The notes: generated by a model not told the origin, from the sequence alone. A DNA stretch of 64,000 nucleotides from Pseudomonadota bacterium (GCA_023422775.1 JAFAGM010000093.1:48312-112311); one strand, 5' to 3'; positions 24,927 to 33,330 are shown, counted from the first letter of the stretch. Program-made: numbers and translations.

Positions 24927-25840
24927 CGAGAACTCTCCAAAGTGTCGGCACGCATCAATTCATTCTCAAGGGCATCAACGAAAAGTTCGTCAAGTGTGAT
25001 GGCGTTTGTGGAATGGGGCACGCTGTGGGTCGAACGGATCGAGCGGATGCCAGCCGAGATCATCTCGCGGCAAACGTGTTCCGGAAACAACGCATGTGTG
25101 ACAACAGCATCGATCGCCGTCGCGCCGGCTGTGGCGAGCGCTCTGGTGCATGCGATCATCGTGCCTCCGGAGGAAGCGATATCGTCCACGATCAGGGCAG
25201 GGCGGCCGGCAAGGTCCGCCCGGTTCTGAAAATCGACAACCACGGAGCGGTCTCCGCGTCGGGTCTTCTGCGCAACGGTAAACGACAGCGCGAGCCGGCC
25301 GGCCAATTGGCTGACCCAGGGCAGCGATTCCGCATCCGGCCCCACCACGACCGTTTTCGGATCGATGCCGGCGTTCCGGAGCGCGTCCGCTATGGCCGGC
25401 ATGGCCGGGAGATTGTCGGACTCGATGCCAGGAAATACGAGCCCGATGTCGGGGGTGCGATGCAGATGGGCATCAACGGTAATGACGCGATCCACGCATC
25501 GCGCAAGGAAGGAGCCGACGACCTTCTGGCTGATCGCTTCGCCGTCATGGAAGGCTACATCCTGGCGCATGTAGCAGAGATAGGGCGCCAGCAGCACCAG
25601 GCGCGTGGCGCCTCCGCGCCGCAGCGCATCAGCCGCAAACATCAGCGCAATGAGCTTGTCGTTGGGGTGGTCGAGCGAGGCATAGACGATCGTCGTGGAC
25701 GTAGTTGGTCCCACCGTCACCCGCGTTTCGCCGTCCGGGAATGTGTGGATGGCGATCTGGTGAAACGGCACGCCGAGCCGGGCGGCCAGCCTGCCGGCGT
25801 CGCGCGAGGACGACGGCAGGCTCTGGATGGCCACACTCAT
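24923..25840 (-). CDS. Ribose-phosphate pyrophosphokinase (PRPP synthetase) paralogue
   Basis: 305 aa; makes or, in reverse, consumes PRPP. Motifs: IHTFPDGETRV near 33, YLCYMRQDVAFHDGEAIS near 90-107, VVGPDAESLPW near 160 and the PRPP loop LIVDDIASSGGTMI near 215-228. It is slightly shorter than housekeeping Prs (~315) and lacks the canonical catalytic KR flexible-loop sequence in recognisable form (KTRRGDRSV may stand in). The usual essential prs gene is expected elsewhere, so this is probably an operon-specific paralogue. Four-base overlaps join it to both neighbours. Confidence 0.83.
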   Translation of the reverse strand: MSVAIQSLPSSSRDAGRLAARLGVPFHQIAIHTFPDGETRVTVGPTTSTTIVYASLDHPNDKLIALMFAADALRRGGATRLVLLAPYLCYMRQDVAFHDGEAISQKVVGSFLARCVDRVITVDAHLHRTPDIGLVFPGIESDNLPAMPAIADALRNAGIDPKTVVVGPDAESLPWVSQLAGRLALSFTVAQKTRRGDRSVVVDFQNRADLAGRPALIVDDIASSGGTMIACTRALATAGATAIDAVVTHALFPEHVCREMISAGIRSIRSTHSVPHSTNAITLDELFVDALENELMRADTLESSR

Positions 25841-27390
25841 ACTCCAGCCTCGGCCGAGACTGCGTGCTGTCCGCCAACGGCGTAGCCGCTGTTGCGCCTG
25901 GCGGCAGCGACGGCCAGATCCAGTTCCGCCTGGTCGTAGGCATGGATTCGATAGATCGGCTGGCCCTGTTCGACGCGTTCGCCGACCTTGCGGATCAGCT
26001 TGATACCAGCGCCCTTATCGATCGGGGCGCCCGCGGTTCGCGCCAAGCGGTTCAGTTGCAGGCAGTCGATCTCGGAAATGACGCCGTCACCGGTAGCGCG
26101 GATGTCGAAAGCGAGTTTGCCAATGTCGTTGCGGCAGGTCGAGGGACCCTGCGCGTCGATGATTTCCTGCATTTTCTTCAGGGCTGCGCCGCTGTCCAGC
26201 AACTGACGCGCGCGTGCGTATCCGGCGCCGCCACGGAGTTGCGGATCATACTCCAGCAGATGCGCGGCGAGCCGCAGCGACTTTTCGCGCAGATCGGCCG
26301 GGGCATGCGTGTCGTTGGTCAGAACGGCCATGACGTCCTCGGCCTCCAGGACTGGACCGATGCCGTTGCCGATCGGCTGGCGGCCGTCGGTCGTGATCAC
26401 TTCAACGGCGATGCCGAACTGATCGCCCACGAACTCGAACAACTTGCGCAGGCGCATCGCTTCGCCGGCATTGGTGAGCTTTGCGGTCGGACCGACCGGC
26501 AGGTCGATCAGCAGATGGGTAGAGCCGGCGGCGAGTTTCTTCGACATGATCGAAGCCACCATCTGCTCGGGGGTATCGAGGCACAAGGGGCGCTCGACGG
26601 AAATGAGAATATCGTCCGCGGGCGACAGGTTGACGTGACCGCCCCAGACCAGGCAACCGCGGCACGCCGCGACGATCTCCTTCATCTCCTCGACCGACAC
26701 ATCGACACGGGCCAGCACTTCCATCGTATCGGCGGTGCCGGCCGGGGAGGTGATCGCCCTTGACGATGTTTTGGGAATAGTGAGGCCATGGGCCGCGACG
26801 ATCGGGACCACGATCATGGAGGTGCGGTTTCCGGGAATGCCCCCGATGCAATGCTTGTCGACCACGACGGGGCTTGGCCACTTCAACTGTGTCCCGGCCA
26901 CGGCCATGGCGTGAACCAAAGCGAGCATCTCGCGGCTCGTCACGAAGCTGGCCGAACCGATGAGGAATGCGGCTATTTCCATGTCGGAATAGCGGTAGTG
27001 TGTGATGTCGCTGATGATGGCGTCGATTTCCGCCGGCTCGAAGGTTCGGCCCTGGATCTTGCTCCGAACCGCGTCGAGGCTTTCGGGCGGGGCGGCAGGG
27101 CTGACGGTCACGAGACTGCCCACCGGCTCGGCAAAGCGGCGGAATGCCGGCTCGGAAAGCCCGATTTCGTCGGACCCGACCAGCGCGTCGTCGTCCGTGA
27201 TCAGGAGCGTGGCAAGCAGCACTTTCGTGCCGCGCTGCAGTTCGACCCGGCTGAAGCCACGGAAGATCTCCGGCCGCAGCGCGCTCGAATGACGCGAAAT
27301 CACCACGACATTTTCGCGTCCGGTGTCCAGGCTCACCTGGCGGACTTTCAGCGGCGGGCGGGAATGATTCCCGTTGGGGTTTTCGGCCAT
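25837..27390 (-). CDS. AMP phosphorylase/thymidine phosphorylase family, archaeal-type
   Basis: 517 aa with an extra N-terminal domain before the pyrimidine-phosphorylase core, as in archaeal AMP phosphorylase (DeoA2). The signature KTSSRAITSPAGTADTME replaces the KLSGRGLGHTGGTLDKLE of ordinary thymidine phosphorylase. KHCIGGIPGNRTSM and the C-terminal biotinyl-like fold (GAPIDKGAGIKLIRKVGERVEQGQPIYRI) are present. Archaeal enzymes phosphorolyse NMP to base plus ribose-1,5-bisphosphate; here the product could meet the adjacent PRPP synthetase. Start 27390 has GGAG 6 bases upstream. It sits 37 bp after usp and overlaps prs by 4 bases. Confidence 0.85.
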   Translation of the reverse strand: MAENPNGNHSRPPLKVRQVSLDTGRENVVVISRHSSALRPEIFRGFSRVELQRGTKVLLATLLITDDDALVGSDEIGLSEPAFRRFAEPVGSLVTVSPAAPPESLDAVRSKIQGRTFEPAEIDAIISDITHYRYSDMEIAAFLIGSASFVTSREMLALVHAMAVAGTQLKWPSPVVVDKHCIGGIPGNRTSMIVVPIVAAHGLTIPKTSSRAITSPAGTADTMEVLARVDVSVEEMKEIVAACRGCLVWGGHVNLSPADDILISVERPLCLDTPEQMVASIMSKKLAAGSTHLLIDLPVGPTAKLTNAGEAMRLRKLFEFVGDQFGIAVEVITTDGRQPIGNGIGPVLEAEDVMAVLTNDTHAPADLREKSLRLAAHLLEYDPQLRGGAGYARARQLLDSGAALKKMQEIIDAQGPSTCRNDIGKLAFDIRATGDGVISEIDCLQLNRLARTAGAPIDKGAGIKLIRKVGERVEQGQPIYRIHAYDQAELDLAVAAARRNSGYAVGGQHAVSAEAGV

Positions 27391-27427
27391 CTGGTCTCCC
27401 ACGGCGCGCCGAGAACCGACACCGCCG

Positions 27428-28267
27428 TTAATGCGAGAACATGATCGGGAGCGGCGGCTTTGACAGCATGCTCTTGGTGGCGCCGCCGAGGATGAACTGG
27501 CGCCAACGCGCATTCCCATAGGCCCCCATCACGAGAACGTCGACCTGATGCGAAGCCGTATAGGCCTCTAGAACCTCGCCGATCCCCCGGCCCTTGGCGT
27601 CGACCTTGTCCAGCACCACGTCGATGCCGTTTCGCGCCAGGTTTTTCGCCAGCTCTTCGGCGGAACGCTTGGTATCCAGCGTTTTCTCGTTGGTGACGGT
27701 TACGACGCGCACCTTCCTGGCCTTTTCGAGCAGCGGCATCGCATCGGAAACTGCACGCGCAGCCGCGCGGCTGAAATCCCAGGCGACCGCAACGGTTCCG
27801 AGCTTGAACGGACGCGGGCGAGGGGTCTCGGGCAGTACCAGGATCGGCCGGCCGGAGCCGAATATCAGCGCCTCCGCGTACCACTGATCGTAGCTTTCCG
27901 GCACGGGCACGATGGTGAAGTCGCGAAGCCGGGCATAATCCACCAGCAGGTCCGGAACGGCGAAGGTCGCGCATTTTTCGAGATAGATTTCGTGCCGAAC
28001 GCCGGCCTTCTCGGCGGCTGAATCGAATGCGGCCAGCATGTCCCTGGCGCTCTTTCGGCTCTTTTCGGTTTCGCCTGCGATGATGCCGGGGACATTGGCG
28101 ATCGAGCCGGAAAGGAAATGCCCGGGCACCTCCACGTGCACCTCGCAGGCAACGGCGGCAAGATGAGCGCCAAGGCTTGCGGCGATCGAGACCGCCTCCT
28201 CGGCTACCGAGACCGGCGTCGGGTCGGGGTAGCTCGTCAGCGTCAGTAGAATATCCTTGAATGCCAT
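27428..28267 (-). CDS. Universal stress protein, first gene of the nucleotide-salvage operon
   Basis: 279 aa, tandem Usp domains; the second ends with VDVLVMGAYGNARWRQFILGGATKSMLSKPPLPIMFSH, the complete ATP-binding glycine motif. AAAGGAG lies before ATG 28267. An upstream in-frame ATG at 28330 falls on the FixK box. Expression of the downstream phosphorylase, PRPP synthetase and MBL hydrolase probably starts from this promoter. A second Usp (12783) in the same supercluster has only a degenerate glycine motif. Confidence 0.9.
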   Translation of the reverse strand: MAFKDILLTLTSYPDPTPVSVAEEAVSIAASLGAHLAAVACEVHVEVPGHFLSGSIANVPGIIAGETEKSRKSARDMLAAFDSAAEKAGVRHEIYLEKCATFAVPDLLVDYARLRDFTIVPVPESYDQWYAEALIFGSGRPILVLPETPRPRPFKLGTVAVAWDFSRAAARAVSDAMPLLEKARKVRVVTVTNEKTLDTKRSAEELAKNLARNGIDVVLDKVDAKGRGIGEVLEAYTASHQVDVLVMGAYGNARWRQFILGGATKSMLSKPPLPIMFSH

Positions 28268-28316
28268 CGGGCTCTCCTTTTCGAGGCGCAATCTAGCTTT
28301 ATACCGGCCCGCGCGT

Positions 28317-28330
28317 TTGATCCATCGCAA
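28317..28330. promoter_or_regulatory. FixK2/FNR box (TTGATCCATCGCAA) of the usp operon
   Basis: TTGA-N6-GCAA, a form accepted by FixK2. Centre 28323.5; on the minus strand TAGATT (28295-28290) is spaced as the -10, giving transcription from about 28283. Confidence 0.7.
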
Positions 28331-28473
28331 GGAGGCTCGATTTGGCCGGTCTGCGATTGCAGCCGCTAGGATTGCAACCGCGAACGCAACACCGGTTTCA
28401 GAAACTCCAGGGCGAGCGACGATTCCCGCGCCCGAGCGTCCGCCTCACCAAGGCCGGTAAACGGTCTCATTGC

Positions 28474-28884
28474 TCAAAGATACGACACCGACGTCACCCG
28501 GTAGGTGTGCATTTTGCCACGCTCGTTGATCGAGACATATTCGCCGACAATAAAGCGCTCGTCTGCAAAGTGATAGCCGACGTCGTCAGGCTGATTGGCT
28601 TCGCCGTCGTAATGAAAAACCCAGCCGCCGCCTGGCCGGTGCACGAGATGACCATGCAAGTCCTGTTCATCGGGACGCTGGCGCACGACCCGGCAGGCTT
28701 CGCGATGTTCTCGCCAGACCTTGGCATCGATGCGGTCCTCCGGGTCGAGCGGGGCCACAATGATGTAAGCCACCTCGGCATCGCCTTCGGGATGACCGGG
28801 CTCGCGGGCCAGCGCCAGACGAAAATGCCGGAACTGCGGCGGCAGGGAAGTATTCAGGATCGGCTTCGGTCGGGTCTTGGACAT
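28474..28884 (-). CDS. Conserved hypothetical protein (136 aa)
   Basis: No signal or membrane segment. The centre contains AEVAYIIVAPLDPEDRIDAKVW, the end GYHFADERFIVGEYVSINERGKMHTYRV, suggesting a small beta-barrel or antiparallel fold; the many charged and aromatic residues fit a soluble enzyme-accessory or binding protein. I do not recognise a named family. It is the third gene after DUF883-like and holin-like genes on the same strand and may be part of that FixK-controlled transcript (52-base gap). Confidence 0.6.
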   Translation of the reverse strand: MSKTRPKPILNTSLPPQFRHFRLALAREPGHPEGDAEVAYIIVAPLDPEDRIDAKVWREHREACRVVRQRPDEQDLHGHLVHRPGGGWVFHYDGEANQPDDVGYHFADERFIVGEYVSINERGKMHTYRVTSVSYL

Positions 28885-28936
28885 TCGCTATGGCTCCTTG
28901 GATTTGTAGGACATCAAGCCGATGGCTCCGCCCTGA

Positions 28937-29422
28937 TCAGTTCGGTTCAGCCGCCGTGTTGGCCGCGGGAGTCCTCGACTTCTTCAGGCTCCGGACGATC
29001 ATCGTGATCAAGGGCACCAGTACCGTCGGCAGCACGCTGTTCAGGGGATGATGGACCATGCCGGTGAACTGCATTTGCAGCGCGCGCGCCTCGCCCTGCA
29101 GGGCGTCGACAGCCGAGCCATGAATCTCGGTCGCGAGTTCGAGATCGCGGCCCGACGGGGGCCTGCCGGCGACGACAAACAGGACCGCAGCGATGACGAA
29201 ATTGACGATGCCCAGGATCGCAGCCGCCGGAATCGCGCCCCAGACCTGCACCAGCGCGAAGTAGGCCGACAATTCCAGCATCAGCAGGCCGAAGGCCGCG
29301 ATCAACGCAGCAAATGCCCGCAGGCCGAGCCCGACCAGCATATGCCGCATCCGGATCTCGGCGATGATGCGGTCGGTGCGCCAGAGCATGCGCAGTTGCT
29401 TGACGATATTCTCGCTATTCAC
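28937..29422 (-). CDS. Phage-holin-III-like membrane protein (GTG start)
   Basis: 161 aa with two hydrophobic segments (about 30-55, LRAFAALIAAFGLLMLELSAYFAL, and 60-85, IPAAAILGIVNFVIAAVLFVVAG), then a helical cytoplasmic part and a basic C-terminus. This is the layout of DUF1469/holin superfamily III proteins that accompany YqjD/ElaB-like proteins in proteobacteria; they are not phage holins in function as far as known. GTG 29422 begins one base after the stop of the upstream gene, whose last codons contain GGAGG. Confidence 0.75.
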   Translation of the reverse strand: MNSENIVKQLRMLWRTDRIIAEIRMRHMLVGLGLRAFAALIAAFGLLMLELSAYFALVQVWGAIPAAAILGIVNFVIAAVLFVVAGRPPSGRDLELATEIHGSAVDALQGEARALQMQFTGMVHHPLNSVLPTVLVPLITMIVRSLKKSRTPAANTAAEPN

Positions 29423-29423
29423 C

Positions 29424-29699
29424 TCAGAACCTCCTCAACATGAAACCGACCGCGATCCCGAGCACGAAGGCGGATGCCAGCGCCGCGATCGGCCGCTCCG
29501 CGATCAGTCTTTCGACATGCTCTTCTTCCGAGCTCAAGGTCGCACCGAGTTCGTTGAGGGTGTCCTTGATCTGCCCCGCCAGCGCCTCGCCATGGCTCTT
29601 CGCGGCATCCAACATCTCGTCGGCAGGGGTACCCAGAAGGCGCGACATCTCGCGCTTGAGCGCCTGCAGTTCGTCGCCCAGCTCGCTTGATCGGATCAT
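29424..29699 (-). CDS. DUF883/YqjD-ElaB-like membrane-anchored protein
   Basis: 91 aa: a long amphipathic helix (about 1-60, many Glu/Lys/Asp) and a C-terminal membrane anchor (RPIAALASAFVLGIAVGFMLRRF) typical of YqjD/ElaB, which in E. coli bind ribosomes at the membrane in stationary phase. It is the first gene of a three-gene minus-strand unit. The FixK box at 29759 with TAGAGT (29736-29731) as -10 precedes it. Confidence 0.78.
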   Translation of the reverse strand: MIRSSELGDELQALKREMSRLLGTPADEMLDAAKSHGEALAGQIKDTLNELGATLSSEEEHVERLIAERPIAALASAFVLGIAVGFMLRRF

Positions 29700-29758
29700 G
29701 GCGTTCGTTCTTGTTGCCTCTATCGGTTGAACTCTAGGGGAGGCGGGGCCACTAGCAT

Positions 29759-29772
29759 TTGATTTGCCTCAA
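29759..29772. promoter_or_regulatory. FixK2/FNR box (TTGATTTGCCTCAA), left of a twin pair
   Basis: Perfect site. Centre 29765.5 lies about 40 bp from the expected start of the minus-strand DUF883 transcript (-10 TAGAGT 29736-29731). Confidence 0.75.
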
Positions 29773-29794
29773 CCTTCGATGGCTCATTGCTGCC

Positions 29795-29808
29795 TTGAGG
29801 CAGGTCAA
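29795..29808. promoter_or_regulatory. FixK2/FNR box (TTGAGGCAGGTCAA), right of a twin pair
   Basis: Perfect site, 36 bp from its twin. TACAGA at 29831-29836 is spaced as a -10 toward the plus-strand Mla operon, giving transcription from about 29843 and a short leader to TTG 29866. Confidence 0.75.
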
Positions 29809-29865
29809 CATGGTAACCTCGCATGCCCCATACAGAGGGCGCCATGCAACTGCGGGAACAGCGCC

Positions 29866-31002
29866 TTGACGACCACACCTCTGCTCACAGCCACACCGTC
29901 GGGCGACACGCTCGAACTCCATCCGAGCGGATCCTGGACCGCCGCCAACGCCGCCACACTCGAACGGCTCTCCAACGACGTCGCGCCGCAGCTGGATCGG
30001 GCCGGCACTGTCAAGCTCGACATGGCTGGCTTGCGCGAGCTCGACACGCTCGGCGCCTGGTTGCTGGAAAAAATGTCGCGGCGTGCGGCCTCCGTTGGCC
30101 ACCGTGCCGAAGTCGTCGGCATCGCCGACAATTACACCGGCCTGATCGAGGAAGTCCGCCAGGTCAACCGTCGGACGCCGGCACCGGCGCCGGCGCGCAA
30201 CCCGATCGTCGCAAAGCTCGGTGACATCGGTCGGGCCGCGATCGGCTCCAGCGAGGACATAACGGCATTCCTGCAGATGCTGGGCTCGCTGTGCGTCGCC
30301 ATCCTGGACGTGCTCCGCCGCCCACGTTCGCTGCGACTGACGTCGTTGACCTACCAGCTATACCGCGTCGGCTGGCAGGCGATACCGATCGTGGTACTGA
30401 TCACGTTCCTGATCGGCGCCATCATCGCGCAGCAGGGGATATTTCATTTCCGCAAGTTCGGCGCGGATTCCTACGTTGTCGACATGGTCGGGATTCTCGT
30501 GCTGCGCGAACTCGGCGTGTTGATTGTCGCCATCATGGTCGCCGGCCGCTCGGGGAGCGCCTACACCGCCGAACTCGGTTCGATGAAGATGCGCGAGGAA
30601 ATCGACGCGCTTTCCACCATGGGGCTGGATCCGATCGAAGTCCTGATGCTGCCGCGGATCCTCGCGCTTGTTTGCGCGCTGCCGATCCTGAGTTTCATCG
30701 GGTCGATGGCGGCGCTCTACGGCGGCGGCCTCGTCGCCTGGTTCTACGGCGGCATGGCGCCGGCGATCTTCATTGCGCGGCTGCATGAGGCCGTCTCCGT
30801 GACCCACTTCCAGGTCGGCATCATCAAGGCGCCGTTCATGGCGCTGGTGATCGGCATCGTCGCCTGCAGCGAAGGCCTGCGCGTGAAGGGAAGCGCGGAG
30901 TCGCTCGGCAAGCAGACCACCACGTCGGTAGTCAAGTCCATCTTCCTGGTGATCGTGCTAGACGGGCTGTTCGCCGTGTTCTTTGCATCGATTGGAATGT
31001 AG
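29866..31002 (+). CDS. MlaE-type ABC permease with N-terminal STAS-like domain (TTG start)
   Basis: 378 aa. The first ~100 residues resemble a STAS domain (LDRAGTVKLDMAGLRELDTLGAWLLEKM), followed by the MlaE/TTG2B permease with about five membrane helices (VLITFLIGAIIAQQGIFHFRKFG, GILVLRELGVLIVAIMVAGRSGSAYTAELG). It forms the inner-membrane part of a lipid or hydrophobic-compound transporter. The start is uncertain: TTG 29866 follows GGGAACAGCGCC and fits the promoter geometry, whereas the ATG/GTG-type upstream extension to 29764 runs through both FixK boxes. Next gene starts 3 bases after its stop. Confidence 0.85.
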   Translation: MTTTPLLTATPSGDTLELHPSGSWTAANAATLERLSNDVAPQLDRAGTVKLDMAGLRELDTLGAWLLEKMSRRAASVGHRAEVVGIADNYTGLIEEVRQVNRRTPAPAPARNPIVAKLGDIGRAAIGSSEDITAFLQMLGSLCVAILDVLRRPRSLRLTSLTYQLYRVGWQAIPIVVLITFLIGAIIAQQGIFHFRKFGADSYVVDMVGILVLRELGVLIVAIMVAGRSGSAYTAELGSMKMREEIDALSTMGLDPIEVLMLPRILALVCALPILSFIGSMAALYGGGLVAWFYGGMAPAIFIARLHEAVSVTHFQVGIIKAPFMALVIGIVACSEGLRVKGSAESLGKQTTTSVVKSIFLVIVLDGLFAVFFASIGM

Positions 31003-31004
31003 CG

Positions 31005-31796
31005 ATGCAGGAAACCGAGAGCGAAACCGTGAACTCGGAACGATTTGCCATTCAGGTGCGCGATCTCGTGGTCGGCTTTCGCCGCCACGTCGTGATCGAC
31101 CATCTTGCGCTTGATGTGATCAAGGGCGAGATCCTCGGCCTGGTCGGCGCATCCGGCGGCGGCAAGTCGGTACTGATGCGGACCATCATCGGGCTGATCC
31201 CGCGGCAGGGCGGCGAGATCGAGGTGATGGGCTCGCCGATCAACCACAATCGCGCGACGCGGAGCGCGGCCGGCCGATGGGGCATTCTGTTCCAGCAGGG
31301 CGCGCTGTTTTCATCGCTCACGGTGCGGCAGAACATCCAGTTCCCCCTTCGCGAAAATCTCGTGCTTTCGGACGCGCTGATGGACGAGATCGCCACCGCC
31401 AAGCTCGAAATGGTCGGGCTCAAGGCAGAAGACGGCGACAAGTTTCCTTCCGAATTGTCCGGCGGCATGACCAAGCGCGTGGCGCTGGCGCGTGCACTGG
31501 CGCTCGATCCCGCCATTGTGTTCCTCGACGAGCCGACCTCCGGGCTCGATCCGATCGCCGCCGGCGATTTCGATGCGTTGATCAAGACATTGCAGAAGAC
31601 GTTGGGGCTGACCGTGTTCATGGTGACCCATGATCTCGCCAGCCTCAATACCGTCTGCGACCGCGTCGCAGCGTTGGCCGATGGCAAGATCGTGGCCATC
31701 GGTCCGATGCGCGAACTGCTTCAATCCGAGCATCCCTGGGTGCGGGCCTATTTCCATGGCAAGCGCTCCCAGATGCTGCAACCCAAAGCGAGTTGA
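31005..31796 (+). CDS. MlaF-type ABC ATPase
   Basis: 263 aa with Walker A GASGGGKS, Q-loop FQQGALFSSLTV, signature LSGGMTKRVALARAL, Walker B IVFLDEPTSGLDP and switch His in VTHDLASL. It powers the Mla-like transporter encoded by its neighbours. Start ATG 31005 is two bases after the permease stop; the first 14 residues are not conserved, and a GTG at 31029 (MNSERF-like) is an alternative. Confidence 0.92.
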   Translation: MQETESETVNSERFAIQVRDLVVGFRRHVVIDHLALDVIKGEILGLVGASGGGKSVLMRTIIGLIPRQGGEIEVMGSPINHNRATRSAAGRWGILFQQGALFSSLTVRQNIQFPLRENLVLSDALMDEIATAKLEMVGLKAEDGDKFPSELSGGMTKRVALARALALDPAIVFLDEPTSGLDPIAAGDFDALIKTLQKTLGLTVFMVTHDLASLNTVCDRVAALADGKIVAIGPMRELLQSEHPWVRAYFHGKRSQMLQPKAS

Positions 31797-31799
31797 GAC

Positions 31800-32912
31800 A
31801 TGGAAACCCGCGCCCCCTTCGTCATCGTCGGCGCCTTCGTGCTGGCTGCCATCGCCGCCGTGTTCGGCTTCGTCTACTGGCTGCAGAACACCGGAGGGCT
31901 CGGCCCGCGCACGAGCTATCAAGTCCAGTTCGAGGGCTCGGTGCCGGGACTATTGGTCGGTGCCGCCGTACTGTTCAACGGAATCCGGGTCGGCGAGGTG
32001 ACGGCCCTCGGGTTGGCCCCCGATAACCCCCGCGGCGTCAACGCAACCGTCTCTGTCGCATCAGTGACGCCGGTGCGCGCCGACACCAAGGTCGGCCTGG
32101 AGTTTCAGGGATTGACCGGCGTTCCGGTGATCGCCCTCGAGGGTGGCTCGCCGGCGGCCAAAACGGAAAAGGTAACGACGCTGGTCGCCGAACCCGGCGC
32201 AGGGCAGGGGATGACCCAGGCCGCCCGCGATGCACTGCGCAAGGTTGATTCGGTGCTGACCGAAAACTCCGGGGCCTTGAAGGACACCATCGCCAATTTC
32301 AAGGTGTTCTCGGAAGGCCTGGCGCGCAACACCGGCAAGCTCGACGGCATCGTCGCCGGCCTCGAGCGAATGACCGGCGTTACCAGCCCGCCGCCGAAGA
32401 TCACCTACGATTTGAGCGCGCTGCAAAGTCCGGGGCCGGTGGGCAAGGTCATCAGCGTACAATGGGCCATCCCGGAACCGACGGCGGTGGCGATGCTGGA
32501 GACCCAGCGCTTCCTGTTCTCGCCGCCACAGGAATATCCGGGATTCGCGGAGGCGATGTGGGCCGATGCGCTGCCAAAGCTGATACAGGCGCGCCTGGTC
32601 GAAAGCTTCGAGAATTACGATATCGCGCATGCGCCGCTGCGGGCGGCGGATATTGGACAGACCGAATTCCAGCTATTGATTGATCTCAGGCGCTTTCGTA
32701 TCGCCGTCGATTCAGCACCTGCCGCCGAGATCGGCCTATCGGCCAGGATCGTCGACAAGAACGGCAAGGTCGTCGCCTCGCGGCTGTTCGAGGAGAGCGA
32801 GAATTTTGCTTCGGTCGTCCCGGCTGAAGCCGTTGCTGCGTTCAGCACGGCGTTTGGCCGGCTCGCAAAAGACGTCATCGCCTGGACGGCTCAGTCGTAT
32901 CAGGCGAAGTAG
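31800..32912 (+). CDS. MCE (MlaD) domain fused to PqiC-like auxiliary domain
   Basis: 370 aa. Single N-terminal membrane anchor (FVIVGAFVLAAIAAVFGFVYWL), MCE domain (about 35-115, VQFEGSVPGLLVGAAVLFNGIRVGEV), a helical linker (about 130-190) and, from about residue 215, a PqiC/ABC-transport-auxiliary-like domain (FLFSPPQEYPGFAEAMWADALPKLIQARLVESFENYD; FQLLIDLRRFRI). In many bacteria the auxiliary component is a separate outer-membrane lipoprotein, so here the MCE ring subunit and the outer-membrane-facing part are one chain. Starts 3 bases after the ATPase stop. Confidence 0.85.
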   Translation: METRAPFVIVGAFVLAAIAAVFGFVYWLQNTGGLGPRTSYQVQFEGSVPGLLVGAAVLFNGIRVGEVTALGLAPDNPRGVNATVSVASVTPVRADTKVGLEFQGLTGVPVIALEGGSPAAKTEKVTTLVAEPGAGQGMTQAARDALRKVDSVLTENSGALKDTIANFKVFSEGLARNTGKLDGIVAGLERMTGVTSPPPKITYDLSALQSPGPVGKVISVQWAIPEPTAVAMLETQRFLFSPPQEYPGFAEAMWADALPKLIQARLVESFENYDIAHAPLRAADIGQTEFQLLIDLRRFRIAVDSAPAAEIGLSARIVDKNGKVVASRLFEESENFASVVPAEAVAAFSTAFGRLAKDVIAWTAQSYQAK

Positions 32913-32927
32913 GCGTGACGGGTTTCG

Positions 32928-33245
32928 CTATTCAAGTGTCTTCAGATACGCGAGCAGGTCGCCAATCTGGTCGGGGTCCAGTTGAAACTCGGGCATGGTC
33001 GGATGCCCGGTCTGAATGCCTTCAGCCAGCGCTTCCGCCAGTGATTCAACCGGGTAGCGCTTGTGCAGCGTTCGGAACGGCGGCGCGATCTTCAGCGGGC
33101 TCGGCGAGACCTTGTCGATCGCATGACACTTCGCGCAATTGTTCATCGCAAAGGTTTTGCCGCGCTGTTCCTGGGGTGACGCCGCCGCCGCTGGCGTCAA
33201 GGTGACGAGTACGAGTGCCAGCGGCAGGAATGTTCGTTCGATCAT
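32928..33245 (-). CDS. Small periplasmic c-type cytochrome
   Basis: 105-aa precursor: Sec signal (MIERTFLPLALVLVTLTPAAAA), one haem site C37-A-K-C40-H41 and a distal Met in the TGHPTMPEFQLDPDQIGDLLAYLKTLE segment typical of class I cytochromes. It may feed electrons to the cbb3 oxidase or to NirK. ATG 33245 has only a weak ribosome site. It ends convergently with the Mla operon and shares its upstream region, including the FixK box at 33317, with fnr. Confidence 0.88.
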   Translation of the reverse strand: MIERTFLPLALVLVTLTPAAAASPQEQRGKTFAMNNCAKCHAIDKVSPSPLKIAPPFRTLHKRYPVESLAEALAEGIQTGHPTMPEFQLDPDQIGDLLAYLKTLE

Positions 33246-33316
33246 CGCAGCACGGACTCCATGAATGCGGCCCTCCAGCCTGGAGCCGTACAATGCCGGG
33301 TTAATCGTCAGCGAAT

Positions 33317-33330
33317 TTGATATGCATCAA
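33317..33330. promoter_or_regulatory. FixK2/FNR box (TTGATATGCATCAA) between cytochrome c and fnr
   Basis: A fully palindromic site. Toward fnr, TAGAAT (33351-33356) makes an excellent -10 with the box at about -40 and implies transcription from ~33364. This excludes ATG 33355 as the fnr start. Confidence 0.78.

Noticed and set aside
28937..29422. Prophage remnant because of the holin-like family name
   Set aside because: The protein belongs to a chromosomal family that accompanies YqjD-like proteins; no other phage genes are nearby.
29764..29865. N-terminal extension of the Mla permease gene
   Set aside because: It runs through both FixK boxes and the -10 element; translated residues are Cys-rich and unlike the family.
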